Both the position numbers and the translations under genes were made by a program. The notes beneath the pieces are model-generated. The model was not told where the DNA came from and ran no database searches. It was given only the letters and a program-made list of their open reading frames with translations. From Chromobotia macracanthus (taxonomy: Eukaryota; Chordata; Actinopteri; Cypriniformes; Botiidae), in NCBI GenBank assembly GCA_036877525.1, contig JAZGTH010000102.1, forward strand, positions 1,336,001 to 1,400,000: a stretch of 64,000 bases of DNA, written 5' to 3'. Of this stretch, positions 12,437-24,533 are shown one piece after another; position 1 is the first letter of the stretch, and every line of letters begins with the position of its first letter.

Positions 12437-13794
12437 ACTCCTTACACATCACTGGAAATCTCAGAAATCAAAAACATATTTTAAATGGCATATATAAATA
12501 TTTAAAAAGTAACTAAATGAATGTGAGAGTCACTTCATTTATGCATTATGGCAATAATGTTCACTGTTCTGTGTGTTGATATGACACATTCATTTTCTTA
12601 TCAGCATGTCCGTCTCTCAGAGCGTCACTAGTGGATGAACTCACAGGGTGGCCTTAGACACAAATGATCCAGTTTCACGGTTCCTGAGAAGAGCTTTCAG
12701 AGCTGTCATCAGCCCTTTTTAAGGGGCAGTAACATGGCGAGTAATTACCCCTCACTTACCCCACTCAACTGCTGTGTGGGTCTGTCTGGAGCCGTCGTGC
12801 CCACACGTGTCTCCTCGTGACCTCTCCAGCGCTCACCTGAGAGCTGATAACACAAGATTTACAACCTGTGCGACTGGAGCTGAGCCACTCCCTCCCAGAA
12901 AACACTTGTATGCCTTTTAATGACCTCCTTTACCACTGAAAAGGGCCACTGAAAGTTCCTGTCGGACTCGGCTGAGAGGGTTTATATGAGAGCCACCCGC
13001 GGGGTAGATGGATGGCTGGGCAGGTTGAAGATTCCTCCTCAAGGTTCAGGAATGTTTCTTTTCAGTAAAGGCAGGGCCGGTGACCTTCCAGGTCTAACCG
13101 TGCCAAAGCAGGTGATAAATCGAGCTTGTGGGTGGCAGAGGACACTCTCCTGACTGTATGCAGTGCGATGAATACAAAGGGACACACACACACATTTACT
13201 CATCTTTCTAAATAAGGACATTCCATAGACTTCTATAGTTTTTACAGCTAATGTCACAGCTAATTATAAACAATATAACCTAACCCACACTCTCACCCTA
13301 ACAGAAAACTTTCTGCATTTTTACAATTAAAAAATATTTACTATATTTTATAGGGATTTTACTGAGGACGTCCTCAAAAGGAGGTTTTGCTCAAACTTGT
13401 CAGGTTTTGCTGCCTTTTGGGTACAAATTTGTCCCTATTATATGGTTAAGTACACACACAGTCAGCTCAGAGATTTGTTTGACAGCGATTAAATATATAA
13501 AACAAACATATGAAAACAAATAGATTTGATTAATGATGGATTTGTCAGAATTATTCAGCAGAACCAAATTACTCTTCAGGACCAAAACAGAAAACAGAAA
13601 AACTTTATACTTATGGATTGACTCAAAAATGAGATTGGAATATTTTCTTTAACATTTAATTATATTTTCTGTCCACAGTACTGAGGGGTTTAAAACTGTT
13701 CATCATTTCTGCACGTCTGTGCCTGCAGATCTCCAGCTGAGTGCAGAAGAATCTGCCAGTCACAAAATCTGATTGCTGCAACACCACTGTTTGG
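12437..13794. other. Intergenic or intronic DNA without recognised genes
   Basis: No coding signal was found. Frames are short and on both strands. If the flanking pieces belong to ttc6, this is intronic. Confidence 0.5.
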
Positions 13795-13807
13795 CCAGCA
13801 GATGGCA
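13795..13807 (+). promoter_or_regulatory. Candidate CTCF-binding core
   Basis: CCAGCAGATGGCA matches the CTCF core consensus CCASYAGRKGGCR at all thirteen positions. It lies 13 bases from a 63-base CT dinucleotide run. Occupancy cannot be inferred, since short motifs occur by chance. Confidence 0.35.
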
Positions 13808-13817
13808 GCACCTGGAC

Positions 13818-13819
<2 letters not shown>

Positions 13820-13882
<63 letters not shown>
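13820..13882. repeat. CT dinucleotide microsatellite
   Basis: A perfect run of about 31 CT units. It generates artificial RE-repeat and SL-repeat open frames on the two strands. Confidence 0.98.
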
Positions 13883-13885
<3 letters not shown>

Positions 13886-14280
13886 CTTTGTATGGCCCTG
13901 CTTGTTCTTGCTGTAAATGTGAGGTTTGGGATTTATTGTAGAATGTATTGTCTTCATTGAAGTATCAGCATGGATTTGGGGCAAAAGTATTGAGAGTTGT
14001 CTTCCACTGAGCTTCATACCCGCTGTAATCAGTTTTAGGAATTGTGTTGTGTTTCCCTAGAATTATTAGAATTGTGTCTAGACCCTAGAATTATCACATT
14101 TATTTTTTTATTTATATATTTATGTTATTCAGATCTTTTAAAGATTAGCAGTTTAAAGATCTTGTTTCTCATAGGCAACACCTGATGTTCTGAAACTTCA
14201 TCTGTTGTCCGTGTGTCCTGAAAGAAGACCTCTTTCTGGATCAGGCACAGCGGTGCTCACACATGGGCTGGGTTCTGTCT

Positions 14281-14412
14281 CTAAGCTCTCACATGTTTTT
14301 GCCCATCATTATTATAAACTTACTGTTGTGAACTGGAGTAAGAGAAAGGAGACTGAGCACTGATCTTGTCTTGCTTTTGTTCATTTTAAACCCCAAAAAA
14401 GTTATAAATTGC
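14281..14412 (+). repeat. Interspersed repeat, family ending in GCAGCTTTAA (copy 1)
   Basis: Shares the blocks ATTATTATAAACTTACTGT near one end and TTATAAATTGCAGCTTTAA at the other with 56255-56397. In reverse orientation it shares sequence with 35148-35415 and partly with 28558-28800. The shared 3' end and variable length suggest a short retroelement or MITE family. I cannot name it. Confidence 0.55.
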
Positions 14413-14732
14413 AGCTTTAATTCAAAAAAAAAAATTTCAAGAAAGACTGTTCATTCGGTTTTCTGTTTGAGCTGTATATTCGTGAGTCGTGTGAGATATT
14501 CTCTCTGGCTCGACCTTGTCCACAGGAAAACGCATTATCTAGCAAAAGCAAATCTTTGTGTAACTTGAAAACAATTGAAATGGCTCATTTACTCCCGCTG
14601 GGTTCCTCACAAAGGAACAGGTTACACACACATTTGAGTTTTTATTGTTGATGCACAGAACTAATTCAAACATTCATAGCAGCTTCTGCTCTTGTGTGTA
14701 ATTATTTCTCATGTTCAGCTTTTGTACTGACA

Positions 14733-15040
14733 CAGCTAATAATTTTAGGATGCAACATTTCCATTAGTAGCAAAAACATTTAAAACTTTATTTTGGAAAG
14801 TTTCAATACAACATCCAATGATGTTGTATTAACATACAAGCATTATTGCTTGGTTATAAGAACATTATTCAAACATTTTTTGATTTCTGTAATATTTTTA
14901 ACTACTTAACAATAATAATAATAACATTAGATACATAGCGTTTAAAAAAAAACATTTTTCTAACGTTACTTAAACCATGTTTTTTGATAGCTTTGAGAGA
15001 ACTTAGCCAATGTTCTGAGAATGTTCCCTGTTAGCCGGGG
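14733..15040 (-). repeat. MITE-like element, CCAGCTAACA family (copy 1)
   Basis: Ends in a GTTAGCCGG motif that is the complement of the CCAGCTAAC start seen at 36828. It carries the shared internal blocks (GAGAACTTAGCCAATGTTCT and GAATGTTCCC). It also contains the TTGCTTGGTTATAAGAAC block shared with 49082-49325. Confidence 0.6.
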
Positions 15041-15099
15041 TAACAGTCATTGCGACCAGTTTTCACCTCATAATATCCTGTTTTCCCTCAGGCTTCTAG

Positions 15100-15402
15100 G
15101 CCAGACAGTCTCACTCTGCCCCACAGTTAACACCAGATCCTGAGCCCCGTCTTCAACTGCAGTCTGAGTTCAGCAGCCTCTCTCAGGGCTGGAACATGTG
15201 CGCCAAAAGCAGCAGAAGTCAGTCTGTGCGTCTCTGGCTGCAGAATCTCCACTTAGTGCCAGACAGACTGAGAGCCGTGATGTTCATACTGGCCCCAGCT
15301 CATCAGAGCAGCCCTGCCAGCCCTCAATCCGCAGGAGGAACCCACACCAACCCAATAAGAGCGCAGCTAAACAAGCAAAGACTCTCAGCCCTGTATAGAT
15401 GA
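15100..15402 (+). pseudogene. Coding-like segment, possible ttc6 exon or relic
   Basis: A frame open for about 100 codons ends in TAG at 15400-15402. It reads as Ser/Gln/Pro-rich disordered protein with an RSQSVRLWLQNLHL core. Upstream in the same frame there is a TAG at about 15097, near a CCCTCAG acceptor-like site. No known domain is visible. The assignment to ttc6 is by position only and it could be a chance open frame. Confidence 0.25.
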
Positions 15403-15474
15403 ACTTTTATTCACCACCAGAACTTAAAAGGTTTGTTACTATTGTTTATAAAGATTATCTTTACATTTCATATC

Positions 15475-15513
15475 AGACTTGATGATCTCAGCCAGGCCCT
15501 TGAAGATTTGAAT
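15475..15513 (+). pseudogene. Short TPR-like fragment with splice-like borders
   Basis: Between a TATCAG acceptor and a GTAAGA donor lies a 13-residue segment LDDLSQALEDLNA, which resembles helix B of a tetratricopeptide repeat. It is too short to identify alone. Together with 19531-19683 it supports a plus-strand TPR gene here, most plausibly ttc6 by synteny. Confidence 0.3.
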
Positions 15514-16264
15514 GCTGTAAGATGTTTCTTTATTACTGATGTTTTCAAGGCTAGCATCAGTATTTCATCAGTTCTGCTCACAGAAACCCTTCAGAGGTCT
15601 TTTGAATTGGGCCAGTAAGCAACACAGAATCTACAGAAGCAACCACACAGAACACATTATAGTGTTTGATTCAACACATAGTAACTCACCATATGTATGC
15701 AGAAATGAGTCTGTGTATTTCTCTCTTTTTATTATTGTATTAATGATGGATCTGTTGTTTTTCTGTTTTTAGAGGACATCTCCCTGCAGCCCCATTTACT
15801 GACCCAGACACAAGATCCACCTGCTGAGAAATGACCCCGATCAGGCCACGTCGCATCTTAACTTCATCATTAACAACAACAAGAGACATGCAGGTGTGTG
15901 CATGAATCCACTTCCATTAAGAGACAGCAGGAAGTCGAGACACGATATAGTGCTGGTGTACTGCATTGCTGTTTTATCTCGGTATCAAAAAACTGATGAA
16001 AACAGGACTGTCTGTGCTGCTGTGGTTTTATTAGATTTTTTCACACCACTGTATAAATAAAGGTACGTGTGCCTTCTGTTGAGCAATTTAAAAGAAGGTT
16101 TGTGAAGTAGTTTGTACTGAAGGACATGTGGAGGAATATCTACACTGAGCTGGGCTGCTCTGAAGAGCCTGTCCAGGGCATGAATGTCAGTGACTGGTTG
16201 GCATTTCACCACAGAGGAAAATAAAGCCTCAGTCAGGCCTTGAGGGAGCTCAGCACATCTGCTA

Positions 16265-16290
16265 ACACACACACACACACACACACACAC
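16265..16290. repeat. AC dinucleotide microsatellite
   Basis: An AC run of about 13 units. Confidence 0.95.
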
Positions 16291-17217
16291 TTTATATAAC
16301 TCACAAAGACTGTCGCCATACCTTGTTAAAGGGGCTTCAGTTTTTTGGTGCAGTTCGGTAAGAGGGATGCTCAGTACTGCTCAGGTTTAAGTTTAGGCAT
16401 TTCCTGTTGAGATGGAAGGATTTCATCTCCTCTAGAGTGACAGAAGAGAGTAATTGCTCCTTGTACTTTGCCAAGATTTGATACACACTTGCCACTCAGA
16501 TTCCAAAGTTAGCAATCAGATGTCAGAGATTTCAATATGAACTCCAAAACATTTCTTAACAAGCTCTTTCAAGACAAAACTATTGTAATTATTGGTTCCA
16601 CATTTACTGAATAGCTTTTAATACTGTAACTGTATGTAAAGAATTGTAGATAGAAACCTTCTGTTGCAGTCAGGGGAGAGCTGGACCTGATTGAGTTTGG
16701 TTTTTCTCCAGCACTTCATCTTTTGTATTTTTGGTTCCTTGTCACGGTCGCTGACCTGCTCACTGGGAGATAATCATTAAAATATGATATCTGATATTGT
16801 TTATTAGATTTTGTTCATCTTCTTTTTTTCCTTCTTTTGTACTAAAATATTAATATTAATGTTAAGCCTCTTTGCACAATACACACTGTAAAAAAATGTA
16901 TTATTCTGAAAAATAATTACTGGCTAACCTTTAATACATTATATAAATGTTAACTGTTACTGTATCTACTGAACTCAGGCAGTCGCATGCTGATGTACTT
17001 AAGATTGTGAGTCAACTGTGACTCTTACTTGGATGACCCAGTTTTGCAACTTAGATTTCATAAATGGTGTTAATGGACCGTGGTGGAAGCTTTGCATTGT
17101 AAAAGAAAATCCTTTCTCTGTAAAATATTCCCTTCACCAGTCTGTCATCCCCCATTACTAGAACCTTGTCTTACCTTTAGATCACAGAAAGCTACTTAAT
17201 TAGTTCATATGACGATC

Positions 17218-17489
17218 TTAAAGGGACAGTTCACCCAAAAAGGACAAATTCTTCCATCAATTACTCACCCTCACGTCATGCATATGACAATTGTATGTGA
17301 TATTTTCAGAAATGTCTCTGTGGTTTTGTGTTCATACAGTGAAAGTCAATGGGTTACACTGTTGTTTGGTTACCAGCATACTTCAAAATATCGTCTTTTG
17401 TGTTCCTCAGAAAAAAGAATCGTACAGGTTTGAAATGACATGAGGATGAGAAAATGATGGAAGGACTTTAATTTCTGAGTGAACAATCC
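17218..17489 (+). repeat. Interspersed repeat, AAAGGGACAGTTCACCC family (copy 1)
   Basis: Begins AAAGGGACAGTTCACCCAAA, continues through a TTACTCACCCTCACGTCAT block, and ends with a reverse-complement-like half (GACATGAGGATGAGAAAATGATGG). Partial copies lie at 20288-20420, 34995-35023, 48165-48215 and 62617-62760. The inverted halves suggest a foldback, nonautonomous DNA element. Elements of this sequence are abundant in cyprinid genomes, as far as I know. Confidence 0.65.
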
Positions 17490-18329
17490 AGGGTTATATG
17501 ATGTTGGCAGCTATAATCTGCTTCTTTGATCTCTTGATTTTTTCAGCATTGGCTGCCGCAGACTGAACAGCTTTGACAGTAAAGTAAGAGGATTAGGGGA
17601 TGTTTGCCCCAAAAACAGACTGAGCAAGTATATTACAATAACTACACTACAGATTACTGGCAGGCGCTTTGAAAGAAGATAAAAGCGACGCACAGGAGAT
17701 CCTCAGAGACCCCACAGTTTGCCAAAGCAGAGCAGTAAAATCTCTCATGTCTAGACTGTGTGTTGCAGGTCTCATCGATGACAGTGCAGAAAACCTGCAA
17801 TCTGTCCTGCACTGCGGTTGCTCTGCACACATCTTCAGCTCTGGTGACAGGCTGACTTTGAAGCTGTGATCAAACTCAACATGTGATGCCTCCGTCGTCC
17901 TCACTGTGTAATGAAAGACCTTTCGTGTCTTCTGTTGATCTAGCAGACCAAAGTGAATTTAGGTTTATAGCTTGAAATCTTTTGAAAGTTACTTCATGGT
18001 GGAGAGTGTCAGGAAGTGTTTGAGAAGCTGTTATTCATCCAGTGTTTCATTGGACCGTACACCACATTAATTCATCCAATCATAATTGATTTCTTCATGT
18101 TTTTAATTGGCACTCATGTCATGTTAATTTCTGGGTTCATTATGTAGATTTTTATTGCTGCTGTAAATGTGTATTATTATTATTATGTGAAGGATTTGAG
18201 TCGAGCGGTACATGAATCCAGATGCTCATGACATTAACATCATCAGGTTATTTGAACTGGAGAAATGACCCTGTGCTTACAGTACATGGTTGAAAATATA
18301 ATGGATCTCATGTTTGTAAAGAGCCTCTT

Positions 18330-18540
18330 AACTGTTTTAGCTCTATAGGGTTCCTGAGTTGAGGCTGTATGGTTCTTTTTAAAAGTAACGTTTTTGACCT
18401 TTATGTTCTTTAGCTCTATATTGAACTTATATGTTCTTTATTTCAAGCACCCATCCATAGGTGCTTTTCTGATGAACCACTAGAGAATCAAAAGCTTTTG
18501 TGTTCTGTACAAAGGTGCTTTTGTGAAGTGAACTTAGGGT
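18330..18540. repeat. Diverged interspersed repeat rich in GGTTCTTT/AAAGAACC motifs (copy 1)
   Basis: Contains repeated GTTCTTT and GGTGCTTTT motifs of the type seen more clearly at 29340-29580. Strongly diverged. Confidence 0.35.
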
Positions 18541-19198
18541 AGATGCTGTATTCAGTTTGACGCAAATGAAAACAATGTTGTGGACTGCAGAAGCAGAGAT
18601 TGCTGTTTTGGATATTGCTGTTATAAGCTTCCAAACTCTAGAAAACTCAAGACTTTACCATACTGAATAGACTCATTTAAATGTAGCATCTCTCCTGCAA
18701 AACTGTCTGGTTTAATTGGAAATGTTACGTTTTAGAGTAATTAGAAGAACATTTTAAAGAACTTTTCTCTGAATTAACTGTTTAGAGGACAGATGTATAA
18801 AATGGGACAGTTTGATCTGGATACTCTCTGCATACTGTATGCAGCAAACATGAAAACAGCTTACAGTCAGTGAAGTTCTTTTATTAGTAAATGGCAAATG
18901 CATTTATAACTCTTGATATATTTCACCCTGAATTGCAGTCTGTATTTTAATGACCATCATTAAATCTTGTTAGTCCACCTGGCGTAAAACGAAAGTGAAG
19001 TGAACCTTGCGGGTCAATGGGGTGTTTGTTGCCATAACAACAACAAGACCAAACTGCATCACCGGTCCAGCAAGCAGTCACCAGTCTGTTATAGACAAAC
19101 TATGTCATCTCTCTACATGAGCTATAATATGAGCTACAGCTTCATATCCCTGCTGATGTGACCCCATCATTAAAACAATGCTTTCAGACCCGAGCACA

Positions 19199-19272
19199 TC
19201 ACATGTTCACATGTTCACATGTTCACATGTTCACATGTTCACATGTTCACATGTTCACATGTTCACATGTTC
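19199..19272. repeat. 8-base tandem repeat CATGTTCA
   Basis: About nine perfect copies of CATGTTCA. Confidence 0.95.
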
Positions 19273-19530
19273 ATGTCCATGTAAATGCTTCAATAAACAG
19301 CCATCCTCAAAACACTACTGTAATGTCACAGTAATTGCTGGTGTTTTTATAACTTATGCACGCTGGCTGATTGCTCATGCTGGGGATGTTTCAAAGCTGT
19401 AATTTAGTGTTTGAATCACAAATATGAAAGCTTTGTGAAGGCAGAGTTCACAATTACACACCAGATGAGTGCAGTTCATTTACAGACAGAATTAGGACAC
19501 AGCTTCAGCTGTGCTTGAGAGTCTGTGTAC

Positions 19531-19683
19531 AGTTTAATAAAGCTATAAGACATGATCCTTACATTATAGTGGTGTGGGTAGAGGTTTTTATGGATTATAG
19601 ACCCAGTTATGCCAGGAAACGGTTTCAGAGGGACTTCCTCTCAGCTTTGCACTTTAATCCACTCTGCTTGATTCTTCTTGAAG
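19531..19683 (+). pseudogene. TPR-repeat exon fragment, probable ttc6, cut off by a repeat
   Basis: After a TGTACAG acceptor the frame is open for about 50 codons. It carries two TPR helix-B signatures, FNKAIRHDP and FLSALHFNP, whose terminal prolines are exactly 34 residues apart, the TPR period. No clear donor follows. Instead the sequence runs at about 19684 into a MITE-like element also found at 36828 and elsewhere, so the exon's 3' end appears lost. A TPR protein is expected here from human synteny (TTC6, plus strand between FOXA1 and SSTR1). The fragment could also be a terminal exon of a still expressed gene. Confidence 0.5.
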
Positions 19684-19910
19684 CAATGTTAGTAGAATGT
19701 TTTTTAATGCTAAATATCATATATCAAAAACATTATTCTTAAGTTGTGGAATATTTTAAAAACGTTACAGAGTTAAAAAGTTTCAGTAACACTCTTGTAA
19801 AAACTAGATGTTTTGAATGTTCCTAGAGCTTTACTTTTACGTTAATAACGTTTAACGTTTTTGTTATGTAATGGAAACATTAGGGAAATGTTCTTACCAC
19901 TTAGCCTGGG
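19684..19910 (-). repeat. MITE-like element, CCAGCTAACA family (copy 2, partial)
   Basis: Shares GTTAGTAGAATG, CATTATTCTTAAGT, GTAATGGAAACATTAGGGAAA and the terminal TTAGCCTGGG-like motif with 36828-37071 and 39438-39556. It directly abuts the TPR-coding fragment. Confidence 0.6.
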
Positions 19911-19957
19911 TACTGCAAATGCATTATGAATGGTTAAAGTTTATTTAAATGTATGCT

Positions 19958-19989
19958 TGTGTGTGTGTGTGTGTGTCTGTGTGTGTCTG
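19958..19989. repeat. GT dinucleotide microsatellite
   Basis: An imperfect GT run broken by CT steps. Confidence 0.9.
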
Positions 19990-20287
19990 TCAGTTTATCA
20001 CATATTTGCAGAATGGAAATCTTGTCCTGTTGCCCAGTGATTTAATGACATTTGTTACTCAGTGTAATATGAAATGTTGGCCTGTGAGTAATTTTATTAT
20101 CTCAGAGGGAATATGCCAAATATCTCTATCTCTATTAAAGTATATCTAGAAAACCAGATTACAGCAAAAGGATCATGGATGAATTGATGATTATGAATCA
20201 GAGGAATTACCCGTCCTGACTTCACTGATTCATCAGTTACACAATTAATAAAATCTTAATCCAATCCCTTATAATGGAGAAGTTTCT

Positions 20288-20420
20288 TAAAGAGACAGTT
20301 CACCCAAAAATGAAAGATCTGAAATGAAAAATTACTTTCATGTCATTCCAAACCTGTATGACTTTCTTGTTTCCCTGAACCATGTAATGTGAAATATTTT
20401 GAAACTCTTTTATTCTTTGA
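20288..20420 (+). repeat. Interspersed repeat, AAAGGGACAGTTCACCC family (copy 2, partial)
   Basis: Contains AGAGACAGTTCACCCAAAAA followed by ATTACTTTCATGTCATTCCAAACCTG-type blocks, truncated relative to 17218-17489. Confidence 0.65.
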
Positions 20421-23400
20421 AAGAAAATGAGAGTTCATGAATCAATGTCAGAATTCAGCCTGGCAGTATTTTATGTTTGTGTGAACTTTCCTTGAAAAGC
20501 CTTGAAAAGGACCAGCATGTTCTCAAGACCAAAACTGTATTTATAAACATAATCAATCAAACATTCTTGGTAAATCCTGCAGACTAACAGACATGTCTTC
20601 TTAACTTCACGCAGAGAAAGTCCTTTATTTGACCCAATCAATTTCTCTTTCCATCTTATATCTGTACACAATGTCTCTGTATTTGTTGTTCAGTTCTTAA
20701 AAAACAGACCTTTACTGTGCAATGACGAGAATCTGGAGATGAATCTCAGAATCAGGTGATCAGCAGGAAACACACAAGGACACTGTTGATTTTTCTTTGT
20801 AATCTTTCTAGCCTTTATTATTTTGGCCTCTTCCCTCCACAGGAGACGGTTTCTTTTAGACACCCGTTGACTCTCTGTTCTTTACTGATTGGCGCTGATC
20901 TGTGTGGATATTTTGTCCTCGTCAGCAGATGTTTGGATTCTTCCAGAAGTCTGAGTCTGGAATCAGTTCTCAGTGGAACCATGGAGGTGCGTAAGATGGA
21001 TGGCTTTAATACACACCATCACACCTGAAAGAACAAACGCATGTTGAGTTGGTTGAGTTGGTTTATATCTGTTATATCCCGGAACAAAAAACACACACAG
21101 AAGAAAAATAAATGCAGTAACCACATCCCTTCTATGCATTAACACAAGAGAATGGTGGTTACCATGGTTACAGTGTAAACCAATTATAGATTTCCTCTTG
21201 CCGAGCTGCATATTGAAGTTGAAATTTCCAAGAATTTCTAATAACAAAAATAGGTGTTTTTAGACCCTGCAGCTAAATTGACTGTCTGAGACAGGTGAGG
21301 TATCAGACAACAGATGACTCTCGGTAACTACTGAGTCTCTGTGTTGTTTTAGTGTGAATGCAGTAATCATTTACTGTTCCAACATGTTTTCAAACACTCA
21401 TTTTCATCAGCTGTAAATAGACACATGAACACTTATCCTGTGTCCCCTAAAAATGAGTTTATATATTTTAGCCCATCAGAGCTTTTACATATGCAAGCGC
21501 TTCAAATCAAAGCACCTCAGTCAAACACCGTCTGCAGAGGTACCAGCTGAGAGATGGTGATTTATGCGGATGTGCATGGCAAATTACTTGCAAATTGCCC
21601 CTCTTGTGTGAACTAAAAAGTAGACGTCCTCTGATTGGCCTAATCTCTCCCTCTGAAAGCCTGTTGATGTGTTGTGTTAATTTTTTGTGTGATGTCAGTC
21701 TCTGTTAGTGAAGAATTAAAGTCTTGTTGTGTCACAGCACTAATAATGCAACTTCAGTCTGATCTCGTGTAGCTCCAAATGTCACTCTGTTTGTCTCTTG
21801 ATGAGTTTTAATAAATTGTTTGTGGAAGCAGCAATTTACTGACACCAGTTTGTATAAACAGGAAACGATGAGGAATTGAAGGAATTGATGAAGGTTAGAG
21901 AGGTTTTGAACTGAGTGACATGTTGCACCAACACATTTTCTCTGTGTGTTTCTTGAAGCTCTGAAGCTCCAGGCTGGAGACGTTCTGCTCTATAAACTCA
22001 GGGCTGATGTTCAGGGTTGTTTAGGCAGAGCAGGTGATATGACTACAGAACTGAGCTTGAAGATTCAGAGACAGAAATCCATACACTGCTCTGGGATGTG
22101 AAGCTCAAAGTTTGCAAACGGTTTGTAATCAATAAACCATAACTTATTAATTCTAGTGCTTTTCATATTTATCAACTTTTGTAGCTGTAGAACAATGTCC
22201 GATGGTTTGAGAAAGTTAATTCACTGACTATCACTGCCGCACTGCTGTCTGTACCTGATTTAAATGAGTTAGATAGATGAAGAGAGAACACTTGCTGAAT
22301 AGAGAGAGAGAGAGAGAGAGAGAGAGAATAGTGTGAGCTCAGCCATCTGTTTCTCACACATTGTGCTGTTGTGACTGATTCATTGCATCTCAAGGACAGC
22401 ACGAGTCTCCATCTGTGAGAATCACTAGATATTTCTGACAGAGAACTTTCAACTTTCTCCACTTCTCAAATGATATTATAGTGTGTGAGTGTTTAAAACA
22501 GAGCGAACCGCTTTGAGTGAAGAGAGTAAAACGGTTTCAGTTATGAAAGGTTTGTAGGTGTAACGTGTCTTACAGAGCAGTGTGTTGTTGTTGACACTGT
22601 GAAAGATAAAGTTATCGTACAGACTTTGGGTAAGGTCTGTCTGTCTGTCTGTAGTGTTTATAGCTATATATATCTAGCTTACATACCCACTTCTTCACTT
22701 TGACATGAGCTTTTTTCAGCTATGAGACAAGCAGATATTGTGTTTATTTCTGAGATTATATGATTATAAATATCCTTTACTCCTGCCTGACACAAAAGTA
22801 CATTCAAACTTGTTCTAGATATACAATAAAAGTCTGTGCTGTGTTCTGTACTTCAAAATCTTAGACATGGCAGTGCCAGGTTACAGTGAAGATGGTTGTC
22901 GCTGCTCATTTCTGTCATATTGAATTCATTATTTTAAAATTTGAGGGTACAGAGCAATATGTTCTCTCATATATGTTCTCTTATATATACTTTGGAGCAA
23001 ATGTTTGATGTAGTTTTATGCGTTTGAATATGTAAAGGTTAGCTGTCAAACAGATTGAGAGAGACTGCAGTGTTTCTGCTCAGCCTGAATCTTCTCAGAT
23101 GTGAATCCGTCACCAGGTGGAGCCAGAAATAAAGCGGATCGTTTCCACTTCAGATTTGAGGTTGAGCTGATGTGATTTTTGGGCATTTCACGGTACAGTC
23201 GCAAGATGCCAGTATGAGTTCATTTGAGTGATGTGTAAAAACTTCTCATTTGAGAAGTGTGAAAACTAAAGCCTGTATCTGTTTTCTTCACACCACGTAT
23301 GAAAAGTCATTTCATTAATTCAGTCTGATTTCTGAACAGCGACACATTCTCTCCAAACCTGAGGTTAAACACACAACACTAATGTAACATTAATGTAACG

Positions 23401-23458
23401 TCTTGAGATCTGCAAACCATCGTTTATTTAAATGCAGATTGCATTTGCAGCTGTCACC
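20421..23458. other. Intergenic DNA 5' of sstr1
   Basis: No gene could be supported. Open frames are short and lack domain-like or splice-flanked sequence. Only simple repeats are clear: a GA run at 22300-22328 and a short TCTG run near 22637. Confidence 0.5.
22300..22328. repeat. GA dinucleotide microsatellite
   Basis: An AG run of about 14 units. Confidence 0.95.
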
Positions 23459-24297
23459 TTTTAGCATTTTCAGCTTTTTACATTTTACATATCAAATTTT
23501 ACTTTTTACATTACATTTTTAGCTTTTTACATTACAATTTTACTTTTTACATTACATTTTTACTTTTTACATTACATTTTTACATTTTACATTACATTTT
23601 TACTTTTTACATTACATTTTAATTTTACATATCAAATTTTACTTTTTACATTACATTTTTACATTTTACATTACATTTTTACTTTTTACATTACATTTTT
23701 ACATTTTACATATCAAATTTTACTTTTTACATTACATTTTTACTTTTTACATTACATTTTTACATTTTACATTACATTTTTAGCTTTTTACATTACATTT
23801 TTACTTTTTACATTACATTTTTACATTTTACATATCAAATTTTACTTTTTACATTACATTTTTACATTTTACATATCAAATTTTACTTTTTACATTACAT
23901 TTTTACTTTTTACATTACATTTTTACATTTTACATATCAAATTTTACTTTTTACATTACATTTTTACTTTTTACATTACATTTTTACATTTTACATATCA
24001 AATTTTACTTTTTACATTACATTTTTACATTTTACATTACATTTTTAATTTTCATACAATTACATTTTACATTTTACATTACATTTTTATTACATTTTAC
24101 TTTTTACATTACATTTTTTTTACATTACATTTTTACCTTTTACATTACATTTTTACATTTTACATTACATTTTTAGCTTTTTACATTACATTTTTACATT
24201 TTTACATTACATTTTTACTTTTTACATTACATTTTTACATTTTACATATCAAATTTTACTTTTTACATTACATTTTTACTTTTTACATTACATTTTC
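23459..24297. repeat. AT-rich minisatellite upstream of sstr1
   Basis: About 840 bases of 18-22-base units alternate between TTTTTACTTTTTACATTACA, TTTTTACATTTTACATTACA and a variant ending ACATATCAAA. There is almost no G on the plus strand. The CATATCAAA variant recurs at several places, giving a higher-order pattern. The array ends about 235 bases before the sstr1 start codon. Confidence 0.97.
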
Positions 24298-24432
24298 GCT
24301 TTTTCAGAGACTGCAGCTATCTGTTCACTTTATTTTCGTTCTCATGATGAAAATGAACTCTTTGTTTCGAGCATGTCACGGATTGTGTTATAGAGACATG
24401 CAGCATCACCTGCGGCGCGTCATCTGCGCGTC

Positions 24433-24440
24433 TGACGTCT
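24433..24440 (+). promoter_or_regulatory. CRE-like site upstream of sstr1
   Basis: TGACGTCT differs at one base from the palindromic CREB element. It lies in a small CpG-rich patch (24410-24480) about 95 bases before the start codon, between the AT minisatellite and the gene. Function is inference. Confidence 0.25.
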
Positions 24441-24533
24441 GCGGTGAGGAGACGGAGCCCTGCAGCATGCGTGAGCCTCCTCTGATCTGCTTTATACACT
24501 TTAAATCCGGATCAGACCCGAAACTGCGTCGGA

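Noticed and set aside
13690..14017. Arg-Glu and Ser-Leu repeat proteins on the two strands
   Set aside because: Products of the CT dinucleotide run.
17647..17904. Open frames on both strands at 17.6-17.9 kb, considered as another ttc6 exon
   Set aside because: No TPR period or convincing splice borders; evidence is too weak to list as a gene piece.
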